A stretch of 64,000 bases of DNA from Chersky-267 sp034666965 (GTDB lineage: Bacteria; Chloroflexota; Limnocylindria; Limnocylindrales; CSP1-4): assembly GCA_034666965.1 (NCBI GenBank), contig JAXDKT010000161.1, forward strand, positions 5,878-69,877, in the 5' to 3' direction. Position 1 is the stretch's first letter, and each line of letters starts with the position of its first letter. A program made the position numbers and the translations under genes. Below, piece by piece: positions 7,501 through 15,248 of this stretch. Below the pieces are notes generated by a model that was not told where the DNA came from, made no database searches, and saw only the letters and a list, made by a program, of their open reading frames with translations.

Positions 7501-9933
7501 GATGTCCGCCGCGTGCTGTTCGACGAGCCGACCGGGATGGTCCACGTGCTGGGCACGGCGCCGGATGGCTCGGGCGACACGATCTACGTCGTGGAGCCGC
7601 ACGCCAACGCGGTCTATGCCGATGCCCGCCTGCCGTTCGCGGCTGGAGCCTGGGCCCTCGATGCCGACGCGATGAACCCGAGCGGCGACCGCGAGGCGAT
7701 CTTGGTCTCGTCCTCGGACGGGACCCTGGCGTCGGTCGATGCCGGTCAGCACGCCTTCGCCTGGCGCCTGCCCGGAGTGATCGCCGGGGCCCTGATGGCG
7801 GGGCTGATCTTCCTCCTGGTCCGGACCCTGTTCCGCCGCCGCGACGTGGCGGTCCTGGCCGGGATCCTGGTGCTGGTCGACGGGATGCTCTTCGTCCAGA
7901 GCCGCATCGCGATGAATGATGTCTACGTCGGGTTGTTCATCGTCGCCGCATATGCCCTGTTCGCGCCGCTGTGGACCGGTCGCTGGCGCAGCCCCTGGGC
8001 GTTCTGGGTCGTCCTGCCAGTGGTCGGGGTGCTGCTCGGCCTGGCCCTCGCCTCCAAATGGGTGGCGCTGTACGCCGTCGCCGGGATCGCCGTCCTCATC
8101 CTGGGCCGCTCGGCGCTGGGGCGGATCGTCCTGATCCTGGGGTTCATCCTGGGAACGACCGTGCTGGGCCTCATGGCCATGGCGGTCCCGGCCGGGGCCC
8201 TCACCAGCGGTGGCAACCTTCTGTTCGTCGGGCTGATGGTCGCGCTGACGCTGGTCGCGGTCGTCGTCACGGTGCTCCACCCGATCGCCTGGTCGCTCGA
8301 GGAGACCCGCCTGGCCATCGTCGGGCCGGCGGCGCTCGGGATCCTGGTCTTTCTTGTTGCGGTGCCCCTCGGCCTGGCGTCGAAGCCGTTGACGCTCGGT
8401 CCTCTGACCGTGAACCCGATCGAAGTCGCCCTGACCCTGATCCTGGCCTCGGGCGGCGTCTGGCTGCTCATGCGCTTCGCCGGGCTGTGGGGCATCGGTC
8501 CACTGGCGCCTCGACCCGATCCGGACGATCCGGTCCTTCTGGCCGATCCGCCGGCCCAGCCTCCGGAGGGCTGGCTCCGTCCGGGGGCCATGCTCGGCCT
8601 GCCGATCGTCTGGGCGGCCATCTGTCTGGTGGCCATCCCGCTGGCGGTTTACGTCGTGTCATACGTGCCCTGGGTCGCCCTCGGCAACCGGATCACCGAC
8701 GGCTGGCCGCCGGGCAACACCGGCCAGACCCTGCTGGATCTGACCCGCTCGATGTACGACTATCACAACGGCCTCCGAGCGACCCATGCCGCCTCGTCGC
8801 CGTACTGGGCCTGGCCGTTCGACCTCAAGCCGGTCTGGTTCTACCAGGACAGCTTCGATGCCGGGACCGCCGGGGCGATCTATGACGCAGGCAACCTTGT
8901 GGCCTGGTGGCTGGCGGTCCCGGCGATGGCCTTCGTCGCCTGGCAGGCATTCAAGCGCCGAAGCCTGGGCCTGGGCCTGATCTTCGTGGCCTTCGCGTTC
9001 CAGTGGATGCCCTGGGCCCGGATCGACCGGGCCACGTTCCAGTACCACTACTACGCGGCGTTGCCGTTCGTGCTCATCGCCCTGGCCTACTTCCTGGCCG
9101 AGCTGCGCCACGGACCGTCGGCGCGGACCTGGGCCCTGGCTCGGCTGTCGGCGGCCCTGGCCGTGCTGGGTCCGGCCCTGCTGTGGCTGTTCAAGGGACC
9201 ACTGTGCGCCTTCGTCAGGGTCGAGGCGGTGAACCCCGGATCGCAGGCGTGCGTGGCCACCGCGCCGGGCCAGATCGTCCTCACCTGGCGGTCGGCCGGG
9301 CTGGCCGGGGTCCTCCTGGTCGCCGGGGCGCTGGTCGTGGTCCAGCTGCTCCGCCTCGGGGCGCCGGAATCGTCACCGGGAGAGACCGGCCGACGGCTGG
9401 TCCGCTTGGCCCTGACCGCCGCGGCCGGGGTGGTCGGGCTGCTGCTTGCCGGCAGTCAGCTCAGCGACACTCCGATCCTGACCCAGGACGGCTTCCGGAT
9501 CGAGCCGATTGCCCTGGTGGTGCTGGTCGGTCTGGCGCCGGTCGCCTGGGTCGTGGCCACGGCCCGGGACGTGCGTCGGTTCGTGGCCGGCGCGGTGCTG
9601 GCCTGCCTGGCCTGGTTCGTGATCTGGTATCCGAACCTGTCCGGCCTGCCCCTTCCAGCGACGATCGTGAACGCCTACCAGGGCTTGCTCCCGACCTATC
9701 TCTATGCGTTCCAGTTCCCGGTGAACACGGATCCGGTGGTGCCGTTCCACCTGTTCGCCCCGGTCAAGGTGCTGGGCCTGGCCGTGCCCGGCGCACTGCT
9801 GCTGTTCGTCGCGCTGTTGATCACCTGCCTGGTCGTCGGCTACAGCGCCTGGACGTGGCGGGTCTCGCTCGCCGAACGCAAGCTCGCCGACCGCGATCCT
9901 GGCTCGGTCAGCCGGACCGGCCAGGCGGGCTAG
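4522..9933 (+). CDS. Giant double membrane glycosyltransferase (GT87-like + PMT/GT39-like) with propeller-like insert
   Basis: About 1800 residues in one uninterrupted frame. The first ~560 residues form a polytopic GT87/DUF2029-like polyprenyl-phosphate mannosyltransferase module (FQFWASDLAAHGPFGFY, VDYTPGYLYVLWLVG). A ~60-residue polar linker follows. The second module is PMT/GT39-like: FDEVYHARTATEFL near residue 617 (the loop aspartate of PMT enzymes), HPHLAK near 647 (usually HPPLGK), then RIAMNDVYV and the family-typical GAIYDAGNLVAWW. Between HPHLAK and the next helix (about residues 665-1078) sits a ~410-residue strand-rich, Gly/Asp-rich insert resembling a beta-propeller. It would modify extracytoplasmic protein or glycolipid. 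Start choice: GTG 4522 avoids overlap with the divergent gene; CTG 4501, ten bases after AGGAG, is a real alternative. The stop overlaps the convergent GT4 stop. Confidence 0.8.
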   Translation: MPDRGSAAPRRSFEAAGALLAILILGLAFRLIIAYVLLPGSGFGVDRSTFQFWASDLAAHGPFGFYGRGFFVDYTPGYLYVLWLVGIVGNALGVIGDLIKLPAIVGDVALAWLIHSFVRELGGSRRAALIGAILFLVNPVTWFDSAIWAQVDSVGVVFLLLGLRDLWRHRPERASLFAVVAAIVKPQLGILVPIIAVVLLRRHVYEWLRPPVAASAGGGRSTDLSPARPRGDPWFDRLGTGPIRLLTSAGIGLLSAIGLCLPFGLSPVGLLDLVARAAGGYPYVTVNAYNPWALLSHDGNGLAQNGQWLRDVAGDQTGQAATLLAGIPAVYIGTALLLTAIAVVVIVVARWARPTLLTLDGVGRRIAVVTDERRLLVVALTVLALVFFVLPTRVHERYLYPAFALGAILAASSLRWRIAYVVLALASFANLYAILLTPFYENPGIKDWLGIGDAIRSPLGVTLVVAAHVMVLVWAATELRPAAIRRLDLETLRDALRERAREDGSPADTEPASRGPEAGARLRDLEGARSGDPAAIGSGPVVMGALRPDSQPAGQSGGLPLPFGLGAVRARLSDRSRSLHGEGGGRLDRLDVWLVIVIVVASLVLRTFRLSEPYRMHFDEVYHARTATEFLQDWRYGQPHDIYEFTHPHLAKYVIALGLIVAGDDRVTAQRSLGTATRDVLVEPRWLDPSLPGGRAGERFYAAGGDRLTAYDLVGRQEIASWPVPGASALALDPVAHRVLVGTDGGALLALDTTAELDQLRAGGSGSGSGSPAAELGGPTALAEVGAPIVRMAITDDGTGLALVTGGGEVVSVDPGSGAVLARTPIEGAADVVDGGLGNGLTADPTSVTDPAAAAGVLAGITGGDRADYQARLAKAATGDAGELVVLAGFPDDQRAPIDAAIADGRLTGFTVTPLPRIAVTGSNGLSFVSPATGEVVDTIELDAAGRGVAKVTGIDKPTVYVALADRRVAVVEIGESDGKVRPHLDTTFWVPGDVRRVLFDEPTGMVHVLGTAPDGSGDTIYVVEPHANAVYADARLPFAAGAWALDADAMNPSGDREAILVSSSDGTLASVDAGQHAFAWRLPGVIAGALMAGLIFLLVRTLFRRRDVAVLAGILVLVDGMLFVQSRIAMNDVYVGLFIVAAYALFAPLWTGRWRSPWAFWVVLPVVGVLLGLALASKWVALYAVAGIAVLILGRSALGRIVLILGFILGTTVLGLMAMAVPAGALTSGGNLLFVGLMVALTLVAVVVTVLHPIAWSLEETRLAIVGPAALGILVFLVAVPLGLASKPLTLGPLTVNPIEVALTLILASGGVWLLMRFAGLWGIGPLAPRPDPDDPVLLADPPAQPPEGWLRPGAMLGLPIVWAAICLVAIPLAVYVVSYVPWVALGNRITDGWPPGNTGQTLLDLTRSMYDYHNGLRATHAASSPYWAWPFDLKPVWFYQDSFDAGTAGAIYDAGNLVAWWLAVPAMAFVAWQAFKRRSLGLGLIFVAFAFQWMPWARIDRATFQYHYYAALPFVLIALAYFLAELRHGPSARTWALARLSAALAVLGPALLWLFKGPLCAFVRVEAVNPGSQACVATAPGQIVLTWRSAGLAGVLLVAGALVVVQLLRLGAPESSPGETGRRLVRLALTAAAGVVGLLLAGSQLSDTPILTQDGFRIEPIALVVLVGLAPVAWVVATARDVRRFVAGAVLACLAWFVIWYPNLSGLPLPATIVNAYQGLLPTYLYAFQFPVNTDPVVPFHLFAPVKVLGLAVPGALLLFVALLITCLVVGYSAWTWRVSLAERKLADRDPGSVSRTGQAG

Positions 9934-11147
9934 GCCGGCGCCAGGGGATCGGGCTCGACGGCCTCCGTCGTCGAGCTGACGACCCGCGGCGACGGCGGGA
10001 CCTCGGCGCGGAAGTCCGGAGGGAGCGCGCCCTGGGCCGCGAGGCGACGGATGACGAAGCCGTAGTAGGTCTCGACCCGATCGGTGATCCGCTCCCAGCT
10101 GAATGCTTCGGCACGCTCCCGGCCGCTCTCGCTCATCTGCTCGCGGAGGGCGTCGTCGACGAGCAGCCGGCCGATGGCCGAGGCCAGCTCGCGCGGCTCG
10201 CCGGGCGGGACCAGGAGGCCCTGCTCTCCGCGCCGGACCACCCCCTTGTAGCCGTGGATATCCGAGGCCACGATCGGCGCGCCGGCCGCCATCGCCTCGA
10301 GCAGGACGATCCCGAACGACTCGCGCCCCGTGGCCGGCGCGACGAACACGTCCGCGGTGCGGAACAGCTGGGCCTTCTCGGCGTCGGTCACCCGACCCAG
10401 GAACTCGACCCCCGCCAGGCGGCGGGTCAGCACGTAGCGCCGTGCCTCGCGCTCCTGCGGACCCGAGCCGACGACCAACAGCCGGCAGGCGCAGCCGGTC
10501 TTGCGCAGGATCCGGTAGGCCTTGAGCAGGTCGAGCAGGCCCTTGCGCGGCTCATGGCGGCCGAGGAAGAGCAGGTTGCGGGTGCCGTCCTGCCAGCGCG
10601 CGATGGGCACCGCCTTGCGGTAGCGGTCCACATCGACCCCGTTGGGGATGACCTTGTAGTCGCCCGGGACGAAGCGATCGATGAAATGGCGGGCAGCCGC
10701 GCTGACCGCGATCCGGCCGTGAAGCAGGCGGGCATGGCCCTGCATCACCCGCGCCCCGAACTCGTACGACAGCGAGAACCCGGCGTAGGCGTGGAACGTG
10801 GCCACATTCACGCTCCGCGACCGGCGCAGGAGGATGAGCGACAGGAAGGGCACGAAGGGCTCGTGGAAGTGGAGCACGTCGAAGCGTTCGCGCTCGAGCA
10901 TGTCGTCGACCAGGCTGACGTAGCGGGGCGAGACGGTGACCGTCCCGACGGACCCGTTCATGGGCACGCTGAAGCCCTTGCCCAGGCGGATCACGTCACC
11001 CTCCGAGGCGCGCTGCAGCCCGTGGCTGCTGCTGATGATGCGCACGTCATGGCCGTGCAGGCGGAGGTTCTCGTAGAGATATCGGACGTGCTCGTTGACG
11101 CCGCCCGGGACCGGGTAGACGTAGGGCGTGACGAGGCCGATCTTCAC
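9930..11147 (-). CDS. PimA-like GT4 glycosyltransferase
   Basis: A 405-residue GT-B enzyme of family GT4. The N-terminus GLVTPYVYPVPGGVNEHVRYL is the acceptor-domain glycine loop seen in phosphatidylinositol mannosyltransferase PimA and relatives. The C-terminal donor domain has NLLFLGRHEPRKGL and the EX7E motif (ESFGIVLLE). It would add mannose or a similar sugar from a GDP-sugar onto a lipid acceptor at the inner membrane face. The GTG start at 11147 overlaps the upstream PHP stop (GTGA). It is the last gene of the operon that also encodes the inositol-1-phosphate synthase and the phosphatidyltransferase, so phosphatidylinositol is the most likely acceptor. Another GT4 specificity cannot be excluded from sequence alone. 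Confidence 0.85.
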   Translation of the reverse strand: MKIGLVTPYVYPVPGGVNEHVRYLYENLRLHGHDVRIISSSHGLQRASEGDVIRLGKGFSVPMNGSVGTVTVSPRYVSLVDDMLERERFDVLHFHEPFVPFLSLILLRRSRSVNVATFHAYAGFSLSYEFGARVMQGHARLLHGRIAVSAAARHFIDRFVPGDYKVIPNGVDVDRYRKAVPIARWQDGTRNLLFLGRHEPRKGLLDLLKAYRILRKTGCACRLLVVGSGPQEREARRYVLTRRLAGVEFLGRVTDAEKAQLFRTADVFVAPATGRESFGIVLLEAMAAGAPIVASDIHGYKGVVRRGEQGLLVPPGEPRELASAIGRLLVDDALREQMSESGRERAEAFSWERITDRVETYYGFVIRRLAAQGALPPDFRAEVPPSPRVVSSTTEAVEPDPLAPA

Positions 11148-11965
11148 GTCTCCACCTCGGGCTCGACCGGCCGATCGCTTCTCGGCGCGTAGCGTGGCGG
11201 ACGGGACCGGCCGCCCGGATAGCCGTGGTCCCGACCGGTGCCATCCCCCCGGACGCGGCCGCCGAACTCGTCGCGGACGTCCCGGCCACGCTTCCGGAGC
11301 TGCCGGCCGAACACCGCCAGCTGGCTGCCGGTCGGATGGGCGACACCGTGCCAGCGGGTCTGCCCCGCGAGGATCGCAACCCGCAGATCGTCCGCGCTGC
11401 GGCCCGGGAAGGTGGTGTAGCCCTGCCCGATCGACTCCAGGGCATGAGCGTCACTGGAGCCGATGCCGGCCAGGCCGTTGGCCGCGATGAACTCGGCGAC
11501 CCGCCGACCGGCACGCCCCAGGGCGGTCGGGTTGAACGCCTCCAGCCCATCGGGATGGACCGCGCGGTCGGGATCCGCCAGGAGTCGGCGGAGGACCGGC
11601 GCCTGGGCGCACAGCGGGTAGGGGAAGAGAGGATGGGCTGGGATCGCCAGCCCGCCCTGGTCATGGATTGCGGCGATCGTGTTGCGGAGCGACCGCCAGG
11701 GCCGGATCCGCTCGGTCAGGAACAGCCCGAGCAGGTGGCCGCCCAGGGTCGAGATCTCCTCGCCGACGATGACCTCCAGCTCCAAACCCCGATCCTGAGC
11801 CAGCTCGCGCGCCGCGAGCGCCGAGTCGATCCGCTCGTGATCGGTCAGGGCGATGACATCGAGGCCGGCCGGCCCGGCGGCGCGCTCGAGGATCTCGATC
11901 ACGCTGGCCGTCCCGTCGGAGGCAAGCGAATGGATGTGCAGGTCGGCGCGTCCTTCGGAGGTCAC
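11144..11965 (-). CDS. PHP-domain phosphoesterase
   Basis: A 273-residue PHP-superfamily protein. The N-terminal metal motif is DLHIHSLASDG, followed by ALTDHERIDS, HPLFPYPL and IGSSDAHALESIG, which supply the usual His/Asp/Glu metal ligands. Known family members include 3',5'-nucleoside bisphosphate phosphatases and histidinol-phosphate phosphatases. The GTG start at 11965 overlaps the upstream acyltransferase stop as GTGA, and it begins just ahead of the first metal motif, so the longer upstream frame is not used. Lying between lipid acyltransferases and a PimA-like enzyme, it could dephosphorylate an inositol-phosphate or lipid-phosphate intermediate, but that role is inferred from context only. 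Confidence 0.85.
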   Translation of the reverse strand: MTSEGRADLHIHSLASDGTASVIEILERAAGPAGLDVIALTDHERIDSALAARELAQDRGLELEVIVGEEISTLGGHLLGLFLTERIRPWRSLRNTIAAIHDQGGLAIPAHPLFPYPLCAQAPVLRRLLADPDRAVHPDGLEAFNPTALGRAGRRVAEFIAANGLAGIGSSDAHALESIGQGYTTFPGRSADDLRVAILAGQTRWHGVAHPTGSQLAVFGRQLRKRGRDVRDEFGGRVRGDGTGRDHGYPGGRSRPPRYAPRSDRPVEPEVET

Positions 11966-12972
11966 CGCCCGGACCCCGTCTCGAGGTCGGGCCAGATCGG
12001 GAAGAACGCCCCGAACCACTGCTCCGGCGCCCGGGCGATCGCGAGCTCGAACAGGCGCGCCTCCTCGGCGACGAAGGCCGTGACCCGCTCGCGCCGCGAA
12101 CCGGCCGTCGGCACCGCCAGCGGGTCCAGGCGACCCACGTAGCGGCCGCCCGGCAGCCGCCGGACCGAGGTGAGGTACGCCGGCGCGCCGGTCTCGATGG
12201 CGATTAGCGCGGGCCCCAGCGGGATCGAGGCCGGTGCCCCGAACAGGGACGCGCCGATCCCGCCACCGGTCAGGTCCCGGTCGCCGACGAGCCCCACCGG
12301 CTCGCCCCGGGCCAGGGCCGCCATAAGCTCTCGGCGCGCCTCGCGCAGGCCGACGATGCGGATCCCGAGGCTGCCCCGGGTCCGCTCGAGGTAGTCCTGC
12401 AAGGCGGGGTCGCCGATCGTCTCCATCGGCGTCGTGAGGGGCCGGTCGGCATGGACCGCCGCGACGTACGCCTGGAGCTCGATGGCCCCATAGTGGAGGC
12501 CGATGAAGATCCGCGGCCCCGCCTCGGCGAAGGCCGCTGCAAAGGCCTCCGGCGTCTCCACCGTGAGCCGCTCGGCAAGGTAGGCCGGCCGGAGCGCGGG
12601 TGCCCGGGCCACGTCCAGGTAATAGCGGGCGTACTGCCGGAAGGCCGCTCGGACGAGTCGTTCGAGGGCCCGTGGATCATCCGCCGCCGCCCGCGTCCGC
12701 GCGTCGGCCAGTCCCTCCGCGGTCAACCAGCTGACGACTCGGCCGAGGTTGCGGCGGGCCTGGGCGGCGCGTCGTCGATCGGTTCGGTACCAGACCTCGC
12801 CGGCCAGCTCGGCCAGCTCGCGCAGCGGGGCCTCGGGCAGACGGCAGGCCAGTCCCGAGGCACGGGCCACGAGCCCGGCCACCAGGCGTTGGCGGAAGCT
12901 GCCCCGCGCCCGGATCGGGGCCATCGCCGCCGGCCGGGCGGTCTCGTCGGGCGCGGTCGCCATGCGGCTCAT
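11962..12972 (-). CDS. LpxL/PatA-type lysophospholipid acyltransferase (second copy)
   Basis: A 336-residue member of the LpxL/HtrB acyltransferase superfamily, which also contains mycobacterial PatA, the acylator of phosphatidylinositol mannoside. The catalytic HX4E pair is in GLHYGAIELQ (His160, Glu165). GLVGDRDLTGGGI and the terminal APEQWFGAFFPIWP match the family's later conserved blocks. The ATG at 12972 forms an ATGA overlap with the upstream acyltransferase. The long open frame continuing upstream of this ATG is an overlap artefact. Length is normal. Sitting two genes before a PimA-like GT4 and after inositol-phosphate synthase, it most likely acylates an inositol glycolipid. Substrate and position of acylation are unknown. 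Confidence 0.85.
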   Translation of the reverse strand: MSRMATAPDETARPAAMAPIRARGSFRQRLVAGLVARASGLACRLPEAPLRELAELAGEVWYRTDRRRAAQARRNLGRVVSWLTAEGLADARTRAAADDPRALERLVRAAFRQYARYYLDVARAPALRPAYLAERLTVETPEAFAAAFAEAGPRIFIGLHYGAIELQAYVAAVHADRPLTTPMETIGDPALQDYLERTRGSLGIRIVGLREARRELMAALARGEPVGLVGDRDLTGGGIGASLFGAPASIPLGPALIAIETGAPAYLTSVRRLPGGRYVGRLDPLAVPTAGSRRERVTAFVAEEARLFELAIARAPEQWFGAFFPIWPDLETGSGR

Positions 12973-13997
12973 CGGGCCGGCCGGCCGGCCGCCATCTGTG
13001 CCGCGCGCGCCTCGAGGGCCGTTCGCTCGGCCTCGGTCTCCGGCCACATCGGCTTGAAGCTGTACCACTGGTCCGGGGCTGCGGCGATCACCCGTCCCAG
13101 TGCGTCGGCGATCTCCTGGGTCGCGCGGAGCACCTCCGCCGGCTCGGTCGAGGCCACCCGGATGGGCGCGTCCGTGGTCGCATGGAAGCGCCCGTCGGGC
13201 AGGCGTCGGGCAACCACCGGCAGGATGACGGCACCGGTCTTGCCGGCCAGGGTGGCGGGACCCGCGGGCAGGGTCGTCCAGGCCCCGAACAGGCGCACCG
13301 GGACGTCTCCGGGCCGGTATCCCCAGTCGACCAGGAGGGCCAGCATCTCGCGCCGCTTGAGCACGCCGTACACCTCGCGCAAATTGCGCCACGGGATGAC
13401 GGTCGCGCCCCAACGGGCGCGCTCCTCGCGCAGCCGCTCGAACAGCCCGGGAAAGGTCGAGTCGTCGGCCACGCCCGACAGTGGCCAGCCGCGCCACCCG
13501 ATCCCGGCGGCGATCGCCTCGTTGTTGCCGACGTGGCCGGCGGCGAAGATCACCCCGTCCGATTGGCGCCAGACCTCCTCGACGTGGTCGATCCCGGCCG
13601 GATCCAGCAGCGCCCCGGCCGCCTCGGCACTCAGCGACGGGAGACGCATCAGCTCGACCAGATAGCGGGCGTAGCTGCGATAGGCGCGGAGCGCCATCCG
13701 GCGCACCGCCGGATCGTCGGGCGGGAGCCCCAGGACGTGACCGAAGTTCTGGTTCGACCAGCGTCGCTTCGAGGGCCACAGCAGGTACGACGCCTGGACG
13801 AACCAGCCGACCACGGTTGCGGCCGGACCGGCCGGCAGGCGGGCGAAGATCCACTCCGCCGCCCGGTAGCCTGCGACGGCGGTCGTGTCGAGCACCCGCC
13901 CGGTACCGGCCACGCGGCGATGAGGGGCCTCGAGCGATCGCCTCCGGCTCGGGGGGATCGGCTCGCTCGTCGCGGGTCGATCCGGCGCAGACGTCAC
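12969..13997 (-). CDS. LpxL/PatA-type lysophospholipid acyltransferase (first copy)
   Basis: A 342-residue acyltransferase of the same superfamily as the next gene but clearly diverged from it. The catalytic HX4E pair is in AAGHVGNNEAI (His155, Glu160). Later blocks are LVDWGYRPGDVPVRLFG and the C-terminal APDQWYSFKPMWP. It would transfer a fatty acyl group to a glycolipid or lysophospholipid at the cytoplasmic membrane. The start overlaps the upstream inositol-phosphate synthase stop at 13994-13997, and its own stop overlaps the next acyltransferase start, so the genes are probably translationally coupled. Two acyltransferases in tandem would allow two acyl chains to be placed on one glycolipid. 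Confidence 0.85.
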   Translation of the reverse strand: MTSAPDRPATSEPIPPSRRRSLEAPHRRVAGTGRVLDTTAVAGYRAAEWIFARLPAGPAATVVGWFVQASYLLWPSKRRWSNQNFGHVLGLPPDDPAVRRMALRAYRSYARYLVELMRLPSLSAEAAGALLDPAGIDHVEEVWRQSDGVIFAAGHVGNNEAIAAGIGWRGWPLSGVADDSTFPGLFERLREERARWGATVIPWRNLREVYGVLKRREMLALLVDWGYRPGDVPVRLFGAWTTLPAGPATLAGKTGAVILPVVARRLPDGRFHATTDAPIRVASTEPAEVLRATQEIADALGRVIAAAPDQWYSFKPMWPETEAERTALEARAAQMAAGRPAR

Positions 13998-15238
13998 TGG
14001 GTCCCGGCCGCCACCTTCGCCTTGGTCCCCGCCAGGCGCTTGAGCGCCCGCCTGCCCGGTGCCTCGGTCCCGACCAGGGTCTCGTCGTCGTCACCCCGGA
14101 TGAAGGCCTCGACCCGGTTGTACGCCACGTCGTCGTGGATCTGGATCGGTGGGCTCTTCATGAAGTAGCTCGACGGCGCGACGAGGGTCCCCTTGAGACC
14201 GCGGTCGAGTCCCAGCTTCAGGCAGCGGATCGCATCGGTGATGACCCCGGCGCTGTTGGGGCTGTCCCAGACCTCGAGCTTGAGCTCAGCGTTGAGGGGC
14301 ACGTCGCCGAACGTCGTGCCCTCCATCCGGATGTAGCACCACTTCCGGTCGAGCAGCCAGGGAACGTGGTCGCTCGGTCCGACGTGGACGTCGTCCGGAT
14401 CCATCTCGTAGTCGAGCATGCTCGTGACGGCGTTGGTCTTGGAGATCTTCTTGGACTCGAGTCGTTCTCGCTCGAGCATGTTGAGAAAGTCGGTGTTGCC
14501 GCCGAAGTTGAGCTGGTAGGTCCGGTCGAGGCGGACCCCCCGGTCCATGAACAGGCGGGTGAGGACGCGGTGGCTGATCGTGGCACCGACCTGGCTCTTG
14601 ATGTCGTCGCCGATGATCGGCAGACCCTCGTCGGCGAAGCGGCGCTGCCAGTACGGCTCGCGGCCGATGAACACCGGGATGGCATTGACGAACGCGACGC
14701 CGGCCCGGAGGGCCTGCTCGACGTACCACTTGGTGGCCTCTTCACTGCCGACCGGCAGGTACGAGACCATCACGTCGACCTCGCGCTCCTTGAGGATGCC
14801 GACCACGTCGGCGGTCGGGCCGGGCGCCTTCTCGATGATCTGGCTGAGGTACTTGCCCAGGCCGTCGTGGGTCATCCCCCGGTCGACCTTCACGCCCATG
14901 GGGGGCACGTGCTGGAAGACGTAGGTGTTGTTGGGCTTCTGGTAGATGGCCTCGGAGAGGTCCTTGCCCACCTTGTTCTTGTCGATGTCGAACGCGGCCA
15001 CGTACTCGATGTCGCGGACGTGGTAGCCGCCCAGGTCGACGTGCATCAGACCCGGGACGAAGTCGTCCGTCCCGGCGTTCTCGTAGTAGTAGCGCCCCTG
15101 GATGAGGCTGCTGGCGCAGTTGCCGACGCCCACGATCGCGACCCGGATCCTGCCGTCCTTGCGCGCCCCACCCGCGGTCGGCTTGGCGCCGTTCGCCGCC
15201 TGGGTCCCGTTCGTGCCGTTCTTCCCGGTCTTGGCCAC
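13994..15238 (-). CDS. ino1: Myo-inositol-1-phosphate synthase
   Basis: Converts glucose-6-phosphate to 1L-myo-inositol-1-phosphate using bound NAD. The 414-residue product begins with a ~30-residue low-complexity G/N/T/K-rich tail, then the Rossmann motif VAIVGVGNCASSLIQGRYYY. Hallmark blocks follow: MVSYLPVGSEEATKWYVEQ, IGDDIKSQVGATISHR, LNFGGNTDFLNM and SKTNAVTSM, with the active-site lysine region in LKLEVWDSPNSAGV. Length and motifs match the short bacterial/archaeal class. It lies ten bases after the phosphatidyltransferase gene and directly before the acyltransferases. The soluble product is the headgroup precursor that the phosphatidyltransferase would use, so the pair forms a phosphatidylinositol pathway. 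Confidence 0.95.
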   Translation of the reverse strand: MAKTGKNGTNGTQAANGAKPTAGGARKDGRIRVAIVGVGNCASSLIQGRYYYENAGTDDFVPGLMHVDLGGYHVRDIEYVAAFDIDKNKVGKDLSEAIYQKPNNTYVFQHVPPMGVKVDRGMTHDGLGKYLSQIIEKAPGPTADVVGILKEREVDVMVSYLPVGSEEATKWYVEQALRAGVAFVNAIPVFIGREPYWQRRFADEGLPIIGDDIKSQVGATISHRVLTRLFMDRGVRLDRTYQLNFGGNTDFLNMLERERLESKKISKTNAVTSMLDYEMDPDDVHVGPSDHVPWLLDRKWCYIRMEGTTFGDVPLNAELKLEVWDSPNSAGVITDAIRCLKLGLDRGLKGTLVAPSSYFMKSPPIQIHDDVAYNRVEAFIRGDDDETLVGTEAPGRRALKRLAGTKAKVAAGTQ

Positions 15239-15248
15239 CTGCTGTCTC

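Noticed and set aside
12973..14094. Upstream extension of the second acyltransferase frame.
   Set aside because: It lies over the other acyltransferase and ino1, is low-complexity, and the ATGA overlap at 12969-12972 gives a normal start.
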